From contig NZ_CP049889.1 in assembly GCF_011299095.1 (NCBI RefSeq), forward strand, positions 2,212,501-2,276,500: 64,000 nucleotides of DNA. The letters run 5' to 3'. Under the pieces are notes generated by a model. The model did not search any database and was not told the origin of the DNA. It saw only the letters and a list, made by a program, of their open reading frames with translations. Below are positions 37,683 to 46,048 of this stretch, piece by piece; position 1 is the first letter of the stretch; each line of letters opens with the position of its first letter. This stretch comes from Jeotgalibaca porci (lineage in GTDB: Bacteria; Bacillota; Bacilli; Lactobacillales; Aerococcaceae). The position numbers and the translations under genes were made by a program.

Positions 37683-37905
37683 ATCTAAATTTGAACAGTT
37701 TTTGAATAATGTAATTTTAAAATTTTAATAGTGCAATTAAATCATATCTTTAAGTTTGTATGAGACTTAATATGTGAATAAATGTCCAAATTATGACGCT
37801 ACTATCATGATATTGAGAAATAAGAGTCAGAGTGTCTGCGATGATATTTCGATAATGATGCAATCAAACTGTCATACTCCTATTACAGAATTACCGACAT
37901 GACAA

Positions 37906-37914
37906 TGTTATACT
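37906..37914 (+). promoter_or_regulatory. Extended -10 of the M23 hydrolase gene
   Basis: TGTTATACT is an extended -10 box about 36 bases before the TTG start. No -35 box of quality is at the usual distance, which fits an activator-dependent promoter, though the WalR-like site is about 230 bases upstream. Confidence 0.45.
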
Positions 37915-37949
37915 TCTTAATGTTAGATTTTGAAAAAGGAGAGGAAACA

Positions 37950-39278
37950 TTGAATAAGAAGTATATTGCATTACTATCTTCAATGGTCTTGCTATCACCG
38001 CTTGTAGGCGGTATGCAAGTTCAAGCAGATACACTTGATGAACTTAACCGTGAAAAACAACAATTAGAGCAAAAGTCAGAAGACGTTCAAAATAAAATCA
38101 ATGATAAAGAATCTTCTTTACAAAAACTGGAAGATGAAAAATCAAACTTGGAGAGCCATGTTGCGGAGCTTCAAGAAAGTATAGATGAACTATTATTACA
38201 ATTAGACAAACAAGAAGAAGAACTGCAAAAAATTGAGCAAAAAATTAATGATTTGCAAGAACGCATAGAAGCCTTACAAATCATTATTGAGCAACGTACT
38301 GAAAAATTAAATAATCAAGCACGTGTTATTCAAACTGAAGCTAGTATGACAGATATGGTATCAATCGTGATGAACGCTGAATCATTGACTGATATGGTGG
38401 GTAAAATATCTACTGTTAACCGTCTAATCACAGCGAACAAAGATATCGTTATCCAACAGGAAAATGATAAACAAGAAGTTGAAGATACGAAAGCAGCTGT
38501 CGAAGACGAGCGTGTAGCAGCTGAAGAATTGAAACAACAAATTATTGTCAGTAAAAACAACGTCGTAGCACAACAAAACGAGTTGAATCATCAAATTACA
38601 TTGGTGCTCGAAAATGTGCAATTAACTGAAAAAGAAAAAAGTAAATTACAAGCAACGAAATCAGATTTAGCATCTCAGACGAGTGAAATTAGTTCAGAAA
38701 TCGCTGCAGAAGAAACGCGTATTGAACAAGAACGTATCGCACGTGAGAAGGCTGAAGCTGAAAGAATTGCACGTGAAAAAGCTGAGGAAGAAGCAGCTGC
38801 AGCGGCCGCTGCACAAGCGGCCAACAATATGGTTGCATCGTCTGAATCATCGGTACCAAGCTCTGTTTCATCCAGTTCAGTTGGTGGCTTTATTCGTCCC
38901 GCATCAGGCTACATTTCTTCACCTTACGGAATGAGATTCCATCCAATCACCGGAACATACCATTCACATAATGGTATTGACTTCGCGGGCAGCGGTCCAA
39001 TCGTTGCGGCACGTGAAGGGACAGTGGAAGTGGCAACATATAGTCCTTCTTGGGGCTACTATGTCGTTGTTAACCATGGCACGATTGATGGTAATAATGT
39101 AAAAACACTTTATGCACACATGACACCGGGCTTAACGGTTGCACCAGGGCAATCAGTGAGCGCGGGTCAACAACTTGGAACTATGGGAACAACTGGTGAA
39201 TCAACTGGTGTTCACTTACATCTCGAAGTTTACGAAAATGGAACACGTATTAATCCATTGAAATATTTTTCACTATAA
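37950..39278 (+). CDS. Secreted coiled-coil peptidoglycan hydrolase, M23 (EnvC/PcsB-like)
   Basis: This is a predicted cell-wall endopeptidase of 442 residues. Residues 1-26 form a signal peptide (V-Q-A site). A long coiled-coil like that of PcsB, CwlO and EnvC covers about 27-260, then an Arg/Glu/Ala-rich stretch with a repeated E-R-I-A-R-E-K-A-E and a Ser-rich linker (298-312). The C-terminal LytM domain has H340-N-G-I-D344, H390 and H422-L-H424. The TTG start is chosen because AAAGGAGAGG lies 5 bases upstream and it begins a signal peptide. Such proteins are usually switched on by FtsEX and controlled by WalRK. ftsEX is not in the window. Confidence 0.92.
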   Translation: MNKKYIALLSSMVLLSPLVGGMQVQADTLDELNREKQQLEQKSEDVQNKINDKESSLQKLEDEKSNLESHVAELQESIDELLLQLDKQEEELQKIEQKINDLQERIEALQIIIEQRTEKLNNQARVIQTEASMTDMVSIVMNAESLTDMVGKISTVNRLITANKDIVIQQENDKQEVEDTKAAVEDERVAAEELKQQIIVSKNNVVAQQNELNHQITLVLENVQLTEKEKSKLQATKSDLASQTSEISSEIAAEETRIEQERIAREKAEAERIAREKAEEEAAAAAAAQAANNMVASSESSVPSSVSSSSVGGFIRPASGYISSPYGMRFHPITGTYHSHNGIDFAGSGPIVAAREGTVEVATYSPSWGYYVVVNHGTIDGNNVKTLYAHMTPGLTVAPGQSVSAGQQLGTMGTTGESTGVHLHLEVYENGTRINPLKYFSL

Positions 39279-39289
39279 TGCATAATATG

Positions 39290-39328
39290 AAGGGTCATTG
39301 TTCTCTCGGAGAAACAATGATCCTTTTC
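39290..39328 (+). terminator. Intrinsic terminator of the M23 hydrolase gene
   Basis: A 13-bp stem (AAGGGTCATTGTT/AACAATGATCCTT, one wobble) with a short CTC-TCG-GAG top is followed by TTTTC. Confidence 0.82.
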
Positions 39329-39350
39329 TAATAATAAGGGGGATCCGACG

Positions 39351-40091
39351 ATGGAGAAAATCACCTCCGCGAAAAATCAAAAAATCAAACAATGGAAAAA
39401 ATTACAGACATCTAAAGGTAGAAGAGAAACCAACCAATACGTGATTGAAGGGGAGCACTTGTACTTAGAAGCAGTTAAAAGTGCCATGATACTGGATACC
39501 GTAGTTGTGACAGAGAAATTCTTAAGTAAAGTTAATCCTGCTCATCTTGAGCAAGTCATTTTGGTCACAGATGATGTGATGCACACACTCTCGCAAACAG
39601 AGACATCGCAGGGTATTTTCTGTATTTTGGAAATACCAGAGCAACGTTTGCCAAAAACATTTAATGGCAAGTTTGTTCTTCTAGATGGCGTTCAAGATCC
39701 AGGAAATGCTGGGACGATTGTTCGAACGGCAGATGCTGCAGGCTTTGACGGCGTCATTTTTGGAGAGGGTAGCGTAGATCCTTATAATGATAAGGTCGTT
39801 CGCTCCATGCAAGGCAGCCAGTTCCATATTCCTATCTATAGAGGGAATATTCGTGACATGATGGGTGAATTTGAATACATTTACGGAACAGCGCTGGATA
39901 AAAATGCGAAAGATTATCGCGAAGTACCTCAAACAGATAATATCGCTGTGATTCTTGGGAACGAAGGAAATGGTGTCTCTTCTGAAGTTTTAGAAGCGAC
40001 TACCCATAACTTATACATTCCCATTATTGGTAAAGCAGAATCACTTAACGTGGCGATAGCTGGTGGGATATTAATGTACTACTTTGTTTAA
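39351..40091 (+). CDS. SpoU/TrmH-family RNA 2'-O-methyltransferase (YsgA-like)
   Basis: This is a 246-residue SPOUT methyltransferase using S-adenosylmethionine. The N-terminal substrate-binding region (about 1-95) opens with S-A-K-N-Q-K-I-K. The knotted catalytic domain shows D-P-G-N-A-G-T-I-V-R-T-A, then I-L-G-N-E-G-N-G-V and the last motif I-x-G-K-A-E-S-L-N-V-A-I-A. The place upstream of pheST equals ysgA in Bacillus and Listeria. The modified rRNA position cannot be read from sequence. AAGGGGG provides the ribosome binding site. Confidence 0.92.
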   Translation: MEKITSAKNQKIKQWKKLQTSKGRRETNQYVIEGEHLYLEAVKSAMILDTVVVTEKFLSKVNPAHLEQVILVTDDVMHTLSQTETSQGIFCILEIPEQRLPKTFNGKFVLLDGVQDPGNAGTIVRTADAAGFDGVIFGEGSVDPYNDKVVRSMQGSQFHIPIYRGNIRDMMGEFEYIYGTALDKNAKDYREVPQTDNIAVILGNEGNGVSSEVLEATTHNLYIPIIGKAESLNVAIAGGILMYYFV

Positions 40092-40134
40092 TTGTGAAGA
40101 ATATTACAATTTGACTAAAAGTAAGTAAAAAATC

Positions 40135-40162
40135 TTTTCAAAGGCACTTTTTGATGTATAAT
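40135..40162 (+). promoter_or_regulatory. Promoter of the HD-domain gene
   Basis: TTTTCA, 16 bases and a perfect TATAAT lie 32 bases before the start. Confidence 0.5.
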
Positions 40163-40194
40163 AAACCTCGAACAAATAAAAGGGAGCTTGATGA

Positions 40195-40725
40195 ATGAAA
40201 ATGCAGAAATGGGAATTGGACAAAGAATTTGTAGCGCACATAGAAGATTTGCTTGCGTGCGAAGAGGTCCAACAGCTAAAAGATATTACACAACATTACC
40301 ATAGCACACGCTTAGATCACTCAATTTCTGTCGCATACCGGAGTTTCTGTATTGGAAAAAAATTCAACTGTGATACCCGTGCAATTGCACGTGCAGGTCT
40401 CTTGCATGATTTATTTTATTATGATTGGCGTACAACGAAATTTGATGAAGGTTCTCATGCTTACGTACATCCAAGGATTGCGTGTGCCAATGCTGAAAAA
40501 TTGACGGAATTAACAGATTTAGAAAAAGATATTATCCTGAAACATATGTGGGGCGCAACAGTAGCTCTTCCAAAATATAAAGAAAGTTTTGTAGTGACAT
40601 TGGTCGATAAGTACTGTGCTTGCGACGAAGCAATCTCACCATTATTTTCTAAAGCAAAGCTTTTACTTATCGGAAAATGGACGGCGGTAAAACAAGCAAT
40701 TGTTACCAATCCAATCTCATTCTAG
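40195..40725 (+). CDS. HD-domain phosphohydrolase-like protein
   Basis: This is a 176-residue small HD-superfamily protein. The metal-binding pattern is visible as R-L-D-H-S (first His), L-L-H-D-L (His-Asp pair), a later H in K-H-M-W-G, and D-K-Y-C-A. It probably hydrolyses a phosphate ester or nucleotide, but no substrate can be named. ATG 40195 has AAAGGGAG 8 bases upstream. An overlapping ATG at 40191 is out of frame. It precedes the HxlR regulator by 44 bases and may be cotranscribed with it. Confidence 0.85.
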   Translation: MKMQKWELDKEFVAHIEDLLACEEVQQLKDITQHYHSTRLDHSISVAYRSFCIGKKFNCDTRAIARAGLLHDLFYYDWRTTKFDEGSHAYVHPRIACANAEKLTELTDLEKDIILKHMWGATVALPKYKESFVVTLVDKYCACDEAISPLFSKAKLLLIGKWTAVKQAIVTNPISF

Positions 40726-40769
40726 ATAAGTAATATTTAATGAAACATCCACGAGAAGAGGTGCACGAA

Positions 40770-41099
40770 ATGGAAAATAGAGTTGAGATGCATGCCTGCA
40801 TCTGTCCTAAATTTGAAAAAACTTTTTCAATTTTAGGTAAAAAATGGTCCGGTTTGATTATCGAAGTTTTACTGACTGGCGACCACCGATTTAAAGAAAT
40901 TGCTGAAGAGATACCTGGCGTCAGCGACCGCGTTTTAGTTGAACGTTTGAAAGAACTGGAAGATGAAGACATCGTTATTCGTAAAGAATTAGCTGATGGT
41001 CCGATTCGTATTTTGTATGGGTTAACTGAAAAAGGTAAAAATTTAGAACCCGCAATGATAGAAATCCAGCGTTGGTCAAACCAATGGATTACAATCTAG
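40770..41099 (+). CDS. HxlR-family transcriptional regulator
   Basis: This is a 109-residue winged-helix regulator. The family core is clear: F-S-I-L-G-K-K-W-S near the N-terminus, H-R-F-K-E-I, G-V-S-D-R-V-L-V-E-R-L-K-E-L-E, and Y-G-L-T-E-K-G in the wing. It has C10-I-C12 just before the DNA-binding domain. HxlR proteins often sense electrophiles or thiol stress through an N-terminal cysteine. ATG 40770 has AGAGGTG 7 bases upstream, while ATG 40740 has none. The likely neighbour under its control is the HD gene (inference only). Confidence 0.9.
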   Translation: MENRVEMHACICPKFEKTFSILGKKWSGLIIEVLLTGDHRFKEIAEEIPGVSDRVLVERLKELEDEDIVIRKELADGPIRILYGLTEKGKNLEPAMIEIQRWSNQWITI

Positions 41100-41100
41100 C

Positions 41101-41129
41101 TTGACGGCTGACTGATTTACTGATAGATT
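41101..41129 (+). promoter_or_regulatory. Promoter of the pheST T-box transcript
   Basis: TTGACG, 17 bases and extended -10 TGATAGATT start one base after the HxlR stop codon. They lie upstream of the first T-box hairpin at 41152-41166. Confidence 0.5.
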
Positions 41130-41135
41130 TAATTA

Positions 41136-41381
41136 AATAATATAAATGCATAGATGGGAACCATCTGCCTAAAAGAGACTACAGGGAAATTTGCCTAGAC
41201 TGAGAGCAAATGACGATAACGGCATGATTTTTCACTCCCGGAGCAGGCTTTGGAATTTGCGATAGCAATGAATAAAGACCCGGCATGTTTGTCGTTAGCG
41301 AAGGAAGTGTTGTCCTATTTTTGGGCAAAACAAGGGTGGTACCGCGATATCTCGTCCCTTCTAGGGAGAGGTATTTTTTTT
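41136..41381 (+). promoter_or_regulatory. T-box riboswitch of pheST (tRNA-Phe sensing)
   Basis: The highly conserved T-box sequence AGGGTGGTACCGCG occurs at 41333-41346. It is directly followed by a terminator stem (41347-41374) and a T run. The upstream 200 bases fold into stem I-like hairpins, the first being AGATGG/CCATCT. A UUC triplet at 41231-41233 is a plausible phenylalanine specifier. Uncharged tRNA-Phe should stabilise the antiterminator and allow pheST transcription. The specifier assignment is tentative, the T-box itself is certain. Confidence 0.95.
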
Positions 41382-41412
41382 ATGCAAAAAATTAGATTGT
41401 GAGGGTATTCGA

Positions 41413-42462
41413 ATGGGATTGAAAGAACAATTAGAGTTGCTTCGATTAGAAGCAATTGAAAAAATTCAAGCTGCTGCTGATTTGAATGAATTGAACACAT
41501 ACCGTGTTGCTTACTTAGGGAAAAAAGGGCCGATTACGGAAGCTTTACGTGGTATGAAGAATGTATCACCGGAAGAAAGACCCGTTATTGGGGGAATTGC
41601 GAACGTAGTACGTGACGATATCGCGCAAGCAATTGAAGATGTCAAAGTTGTTTTGGAAGAAAAAGCGCTAGCAGCTCAAATTGCTTCCGAAACGATTGAT
41701 GTAACACTACCTGGTAAACAAATTTCGGTTGGAACAAAACATGTTCTGACACAAATTATGGAAGAGATTGAAGATTTCTTCTTGGGCATGGGCTACCAAA
41801 TAGTTGATGGACCAGAAGTTGAACTTGACTCATACAACTTTGAGAAAATGAACTTACCAAAAGACCATCCAGCGCGTGACATGCAAGACACGTTCTATAT
41901 TACGGATGAAGTATTGATGCGTACGCATACATCACCTGTTCAAGCACGTACGATGGAGAAACATGACTTTGCTAAAGGCCCATTGAAGATGATTAGCCCG
42001 GGTAAAGTATACCGTCGTGACAGCGATGATGCGACTCACTCGCATCAATTTACACAAGTAGAAGGTCTTGTAATCGCTGAAAATGTTACATTAAGTGATT
42101 TAAAAGGAACGTTGGATGTCTTTGCTAAGAAATTATTCGGTGCAGACCGTGAGATCCGTCTAAGACCAAGTTACTTTCCATTTACCGAACCATCTGTTGA
42201 AGTGGATGTTAGTTGTTTCAAATGTGGTGGCGACGGCTGTAATGTATGTAAAGGCAGCGGTTGGATTGAAATTTTAGGTTCGGGCCAAGTTCATCCAGAC
42301 GTACTGGAAATGTCAGGCGTTGATTCTTCTAAATATACAGGATTTGCATTTGGTGTAGGAGCAGAACGCGTTGCGATGTTGAAATATGCAATTGATGATA
42401 TTCGTCATTTCTACCAAAATGATAAACGGTTCTTAGATCAATTCAAGGCGAAGGAGCAATAA
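41413..42462 (+). CDS. pheS: Phenylalanine--tRNA ligase alpha subunit
   Basis: PheS is the catalytic subunit of the alpha2-beta2 PheRS. Of 349 residues the N-terminal coiled-coil (about 1-85) binds tRNA. The class II core has motif 2 in S-P-G-K-V-Y-R-R-D and [10 protein letters not shown], the bacterial Cys-rich loop [12 protein letters not shown], and motif 3 [10 protein letters not shown]. It is preceded by a T-box and followed after 3 bases by pheT. Confidence 0.98.
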   Translation: MGLKEQLELLRLEAIEKIQAAADLNELNTYRVAYLGKKGPITEALRGMKNVSPEERPVIGGIANVVRDDIAQAIEDVKVVLEEKALAAQIASETIDVTLPGKQISVGTKHVLTQIMEEIEDFFLGMGYQIVDGPEVELDSYNFEKMNLPKDHPARDMQDTFYITDEVLMRTHTSPVQARTMEKHDFAKGPLKMISPGKVYRRDSDDATHSHQFTQVEGLVIAENVTLSDLKGTLDVFAKKLFGADREIRLRPSYFPFTEPSVEVDVSCFKCGGDGCNVCKGSGWIEILGSGQVHPDVLEMSGVDSSKYTGFAFGVGAERVAMLKYAIDDIRHFYQNDKRFLDQFKAKEQ

Positions 42463-42465
42463 TCA

Positions 42466-44880
42466 ATGAAAGTATCTTATAAATGGTTACAAGAATATGT
42501 TGATTTATCAGGTATTCGTGCTGATGAACTAGCAGAGAAAATGTCGCGTACAGGTATTGAAGTAGACGGCGTTGCGAAACCAGGCGAAGGCCTGTCTAAA
42601 ATTGTTGTGGGTCACACTTTAAAAGTTGTGGATCATCCTGATTCAGATCACCTGCATATTTGTCAGGTTGATGTAGGCGAAGAAGAGCCTATTCAAATTG
42701 TCTGTGGCGCTCCAAACATTGCTGCAAATCAAAAAGTGATTGTTGCCTTACATGGTGCTCGTATTGCTGGAAACTACAAGATCAAGAAAGGCAAAATTCG
42801 TGGAGAAGCTTCCCATGGGATGATCTGTTCATTAGACGAATTGGGCTATTCTGAAAGTGTTGTTCCTAAAAAATATGCAGATGGTATTTACGTTCTTCCA
42901 GCGGACACACCCATTGGAGATGACGTCGTTTCTGTATTAAATATGGACGATCAAGTCCTAGAATTAGATATTACGCCAAACCGTGCAGATGCATTGAGCA
43001 TGCGCGGGGTTGCGCACGAAGTGTCAGCAATTTACAATAAAAAAGCGCACTTCCCTAACGTAGAAGCATCAGAGACGACAGGTGATATTAAGGACTATAT
43101 CCGTGTTGAAGTTGCCGATACTACAGATGCACCTGCGTACCATATCCAAGTCATTAAAGATGTGACAATCGCAGAAAGTCCGCTTTGGTTACAAACAAAA
43201 TTGATGAGCGCGGGTATCCGTCCGATTAACAACGTCGTTGACATTACCAACTATATTTTAATCGAATACGGTCAACCTTTGCATGCATTTGACTATGACA
43301 AGATTGGGTCGAAAGAAATCCTTGTTCGTCGTGCTACAGAGGACGAGCCATTTACAACTTTGGATGGCGTAGAACGTATCTTAGACGCTTCAAATATCGT
43401 TGTAACAAACGGTACGGAACCAATTGCTCTCGCCGGCGTAATGGGTGGATTAGATTCTGAAATTACCGACACGACTGTGAATGTAGCTTTAGAAACTGCC
43501 TTATTCGATGCTCTTTCAATCAGAAGAACAGGTTCGAAATTTAACTTACGCAGTGAGTCAAGCGCACGATTTGAAAAAGGAATTAACGTTGCAACCTTGC
43601 AAGAAGCGGGTCAAAAAGCGGCACAGTTAATCAGCGAATTGGCTGGCGGTACGATTGTAACGGGAACTGCTTCCGTAAATACTATTAAACCAGAAAATGT
43701 AACAGTTACTATTACGCTAGAGCGTATTAACCGTCTCTTAGGAACAAAGATTTCCTTAGAAGAAGTTGAATCTATCTTTGACCAACTAGCTTTTGGACAT
43801 ACTGTATCCGATGATGTTATTTCTGTTTCTGTTCCACCAAGAAGATGGGACATTCGTATTGAAGCAGATATTATCGAAGAAGTAGCACGTATATACGGCT
43901 ACGATCGTCTGCCATCAACTTTACCTGTAACAGCAGCCACTCCAAGTGAACTGACTAAGAAACAAAAGCTCGTACGCCAATCCCGTAACTATTTAGAAGC
44001 GGCTGGATTGACTCAAAATATTAGTTATGTTTTAACAACAGAGGAAAATGCGACTGGCTTTACCCGTGAAGAAGGGCAACCCGTTCGTCTGTCATGGCCA
44101 ATGAGCGAAGACCGTTCAACGTTGCGCATGAACTTACTGGCAAGTTTGTTAGAAAACGCAACATATAACGTTGCGAGAAAGAATTCCGATATTCAATTTT
44201 ATGAAATTGGCAAGATTTTCTTACCAAATGCGGGAGAGGTTCTGCCAACTGAGTCTGAACAAGTAGCGGGTATTCTAACAGGAAATATTATTGAGAAAGA
44301 CTGGCAACAAGAAGCTGTCCAAGTAGACTTTTATCATGTAAAAGGTATTCTAGAAGCATACTTTGAAGCAATCGGTGTTTCCAACGCAATTCGTTTTGAA
44401 GCAAACAGCGCAATCAACTGGATGCATCCGGGCCGTACAGCTGATATCATTTTGAATGATACGGTTATCGGTTATGTGGGACAATTGAATCCAGGGGTGT
44501 CTGCTAAGTATGACTTGAAAGAGACGTACGTTTTCGAGTTCAACCTAGATTCAGTTTTAGCTGTAAATAAAAAAGTTGTAACGCAACAGCCTATTCCTAA
44601 ATATCCAGGAACAAGTCGCGACTTAGCAATTCTTGTTGCTGAGACTGTGACACATGAACAAATCACAGCAATTATCACAGCAAAAGCAGGCAAGTATTTA
44701 ACGACTGTTCAGTTGTTTGATATTTATCAAGGTAAAGGAATTGAAGATGGTATGAAATCAATGGCTTACTCGTTATCGTTCCTAAATCCGTCTGCGACGT
44801 TAGTAGATGAAGAAGTAACAAAAGCCGTTGAAGCTGTAAAAGAAGCTTTAATTTCCGAATTAAACGCAACAATTAGATAA
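42466..44880 (+). CDS. pheT: Phenylalanine--tRNA ligase beta subunit
   Basis: This 804-residue partner of PheS has the EMAP/OB tRNA-binding domain (about 40-150), the B3/B4 editing domain (about 210-385), B5 (about 405-475), the catalytic-like core, and the C-terminal ferredoxin-like anticodon-binding domain (about 710-804) beginning P-K-Y-P-G-T-S-R-D. Length and order are standard. An AAGGAG site lies at the end of pheS, so translation is coupled. A terminator follows, and rnhC, which follows pheT in Bacillus, is absent. Confidence 0.98.
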   Translation: MKVSYKWLQEYVDLSGIRADELAEKMSRTGIEVDGVAKPGEGLSKIVVGHTLKVVDHPDSDHLHICQVDVGEEEPIQIVCGAPNIAANQKVIVALHGARIAGNYKIKKGKIRGEASHGMICSLDELGYSESVVPKKYADGIYVLPADTPIGDDVVSVLNMDDQVLELDITPNRADALSMRGVAHEVSAIYNKKAHFPNVEASETTGDIKDYIRVEVADTTDAPAYHIQVIKDVTIAESPLWLQTKLMSAGIRPINNVVDITNYILIEYGQPLHAFDYDKIGSKEILVRRATEDEPFTTLDGVERILDASNIVVTNGTEPIALAGVMGGLDSEITDTTVNVALETALFDALSIRRTGSKFNLRSESSARFEKGINVATLQEAGQKAAQLISELAGGTIVTGTASVNTIKPENVTVTITLERINRLLGTKISLEEVESIFDQLAFGHTVSDDVISVSVPPRRWDIRIEADIIEEVARIYGYDRLPSTLPVTAATPSELTKKQKLVRQSRNYLEAAGLTQNISYVLTTEENATGFTREEGQPVRLSWPMSEDRSTLRMNLLASLLENATYNVARKNSDIQFYEIGKIFLPNAGEVLPTESEQVAGILTGNIIEKDWQQEAVQVDFYHVKGILEAYFEAIGVSNAIRFEANSAINWMHPGRTADIILNDTVIGYVGQLNPGVSAKYDLKETYVFEFNLDSVLAVNKKVVTQQPIPKYPGTSRDLAILVAETVTHEQITAIITAKAGKYLTTVQLFDIYQGKGIEDGMKSMAYSLSFLNPSATLVDEEVTKAVEAVKEALISELNATIR

Positions 44881-44887
44881 TACGAAG

Positions 44888-44925
44888 AGCCGCCCAAGCA
44901 AAAAGTAATGTTTGGGTGGCTTTTT
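44888..44925 (+). terminator. Intrinsic terminator of pheST
   Basis: A 10-bp stem (AGCCGCCCAA/TTGGGTGGCT, one wobble) is followed by TTTTT, 8 bases after the pheT stop. Confidence 0.88.
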
Positions 44926-44937
44926 ACGGGTAATTTA

Positions 44938-44966
44938 CTGAAAACATCATAAAAACATGGTAAAAT
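44938..44966 (+). promoter_or_regulatory. Promoter of zapA-cvpA-mutS2
   Basis: CTGAAA, 17 bases and extended -10 TGGTAAAAT lie 31 bases before zapA. Confidence 0.55.
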
Positions 44967-44996
44967 AACAAGGATGTAGTAAGAGGAGGAACGAGA

Positions 44997-45458
44997 ATGA
45001 GCGAAGATAAAAGACGCTTTAAAACCATCATTGCGGGAAGACCTTACACGATTTTAGCTAACAAACCTGAAGAACATCTTAAAACAGTATCAGAAATAGC
45101 TAATGATAAAATAACGCAAATAAAAGGCGCAATGCCGGAGTTAGATATTGAACAACGTTCTGTCTTGGTTGCTGTGAATGCAATCTCTGATGCAATCAGT
45201 AAACAAGCAGAAATTAATGCCTTGAAAGAACGTATTTCAGAGTTGGAACAAGGTAAACCACTAGCAAGTAAAACAGTGAGTACCAAAGTAACAACACAAA
45301 GTGCGCAAGTACTGGAAGCGCACAAAAAACCTGTGAGCCCAAAGAATACAACCACAGCAAAACAACGTTTACGCTCACAATCAAAGCAAGCACCCGGAAT
45401 GCCACGTGCTTCAAAGGAAAAACTATTAAATCGATCAACTGAAATGGAAAAAAGGTGA
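44997..45458 (+). CDS. zapA: Cell division protein ZapA with long basic C-terminal tail
   Basis: ZapA bundles FtsZ filaments at mid-cell. Residues about 4-75 form the ZapA domain (R-F-K-T-I-I-A-G-R-P-Y, then the dimer-helix region I-E-Q-R-S-V-L-V-A-V-N-A-I) with a coiled-coil to about 86. Unusually, residues 87-153 form a Ser/Thr/Lys/Gln-rich, probably disordered tail. The Bacillus protein is about 85 residues and ends after the coil. The gene starts with an AGAGGAGG site and is 4 bases from cvpA, the conserved zapA-cvpA-mutS2 order. Confidence 0.92.
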   Translation: MSEDKRRFKTIIAGRPYTILANKPEEHLKTVSEIANDKITQIKGAMPELDIEQRSVLVAVNAISDAISKQAEINALKERISELEQGKPLASKTVSTKVTTQSAQVLEAHKKPVSPKNTTTAKQRLRSQSKQAPGMPRASKEKLLNRSTEMEKR

Positions 45459-45462
45459 TAAC

Positions 45463-46011
45463 ATGTTAACGTTAATTATATTAATTATCCTTTTTATCGG
45501 CGTTTATGCAGGGCAGAGACGTGGTCTGATTTTGCAGGTCGTTCATACGGCGGGTTATATCGTTTCATTTTTTGTTGCAAAAAATTATTATTTACTTTTA
45601 GCTGAGCACTTAGAAATGCTGATTCCGTATTCCCAACCAGGAATAGGAGATGAGATGGTATATTACGATACCCTAGAAAAATTGAATTTAGACCTAGCCT
45701 TTTATAACGCTTTATCATTCTTAATTATTATTGCTGCTGGGTGGTTAGTGACGAGAATCCTTGGCTACATGCTAAATTCACTCGCTTATTTACCGGTATT
45801 GAAACAAGTCAATAATTTAGGTGGAGCAATCCTTGGGTTATTGATGCAATACTTTGGCGTATTTTTACTATTATCCTTCTTTACATTTATACCTTTTGAT
45901 TTTATTCAAAATCAATTGGCAGAAAGTGGTTTAGCAAATTGGATTATTCAAAACACGCCTTATTTATCATCTACTGTTTACGAATGGTGGGTTGGCATTA
46001 TTGCCGCGTAA
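45463..46011 (+). CDS. CvpA-family membrane protein (YshB-like)
   Basis: This 182-residue protein has four predicted transmembrane helices and the CvpA start I-I-L-F-I-G-V-Y-A-G-Q-R-R-G. In E. coli CvpA supports colicin V production and envelope integrity. In Firmicutes the role is undefined. The ribosome binding site AAAGGTGA overlaps the end of zapA, indicating coupling. mutS2 follows after 37 bases, without the polX gene found here in Bacillus. Confidence 0.9.
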   Translation: MLTLIILIILFIGVYAGQRRGLILQVVHTAGYIVSFFVAKNYYLLLAEHLEMLIPYSQPGIGDEMVYYDTLEKLNLDLAFYNALSFLIIIAAGWLVTRILGYMLNSLAYLPVLKQVNNLGGAILGLLMQYFGVFLLLSFFTFIPFDFIQNQLAESGLANWIIQNTPYLSSTVYEWWVGIIAA

Positions 46012-46048
46012 TAGATACTGAAAATCAACCGCAGGAGAGGTGAATGGG

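Larger units (their letters stand above)
37638..37949 (+). other. Long AT-rich upstream region of the M23 hydrolase gene
   Basis: About 310 bases without a gene. It holds a triple TGTAAC element close to the pepV terminator and an extended -10 box near the gene. The AT-rich middle (about 37690-37890) shows no convincing reading frame or hairpin. The length is large for this compact region and suggests complex regulation or an upstream promoter with a long leader. Confidence 0.6.

Noticed and set aside
37652-37729. Short frame starting ATG-TAT-GTT over the TGTAAC repeats
   Set aside because: No ribosome binding site, and the repeat structure is better explained as a WalR-type DNA element.
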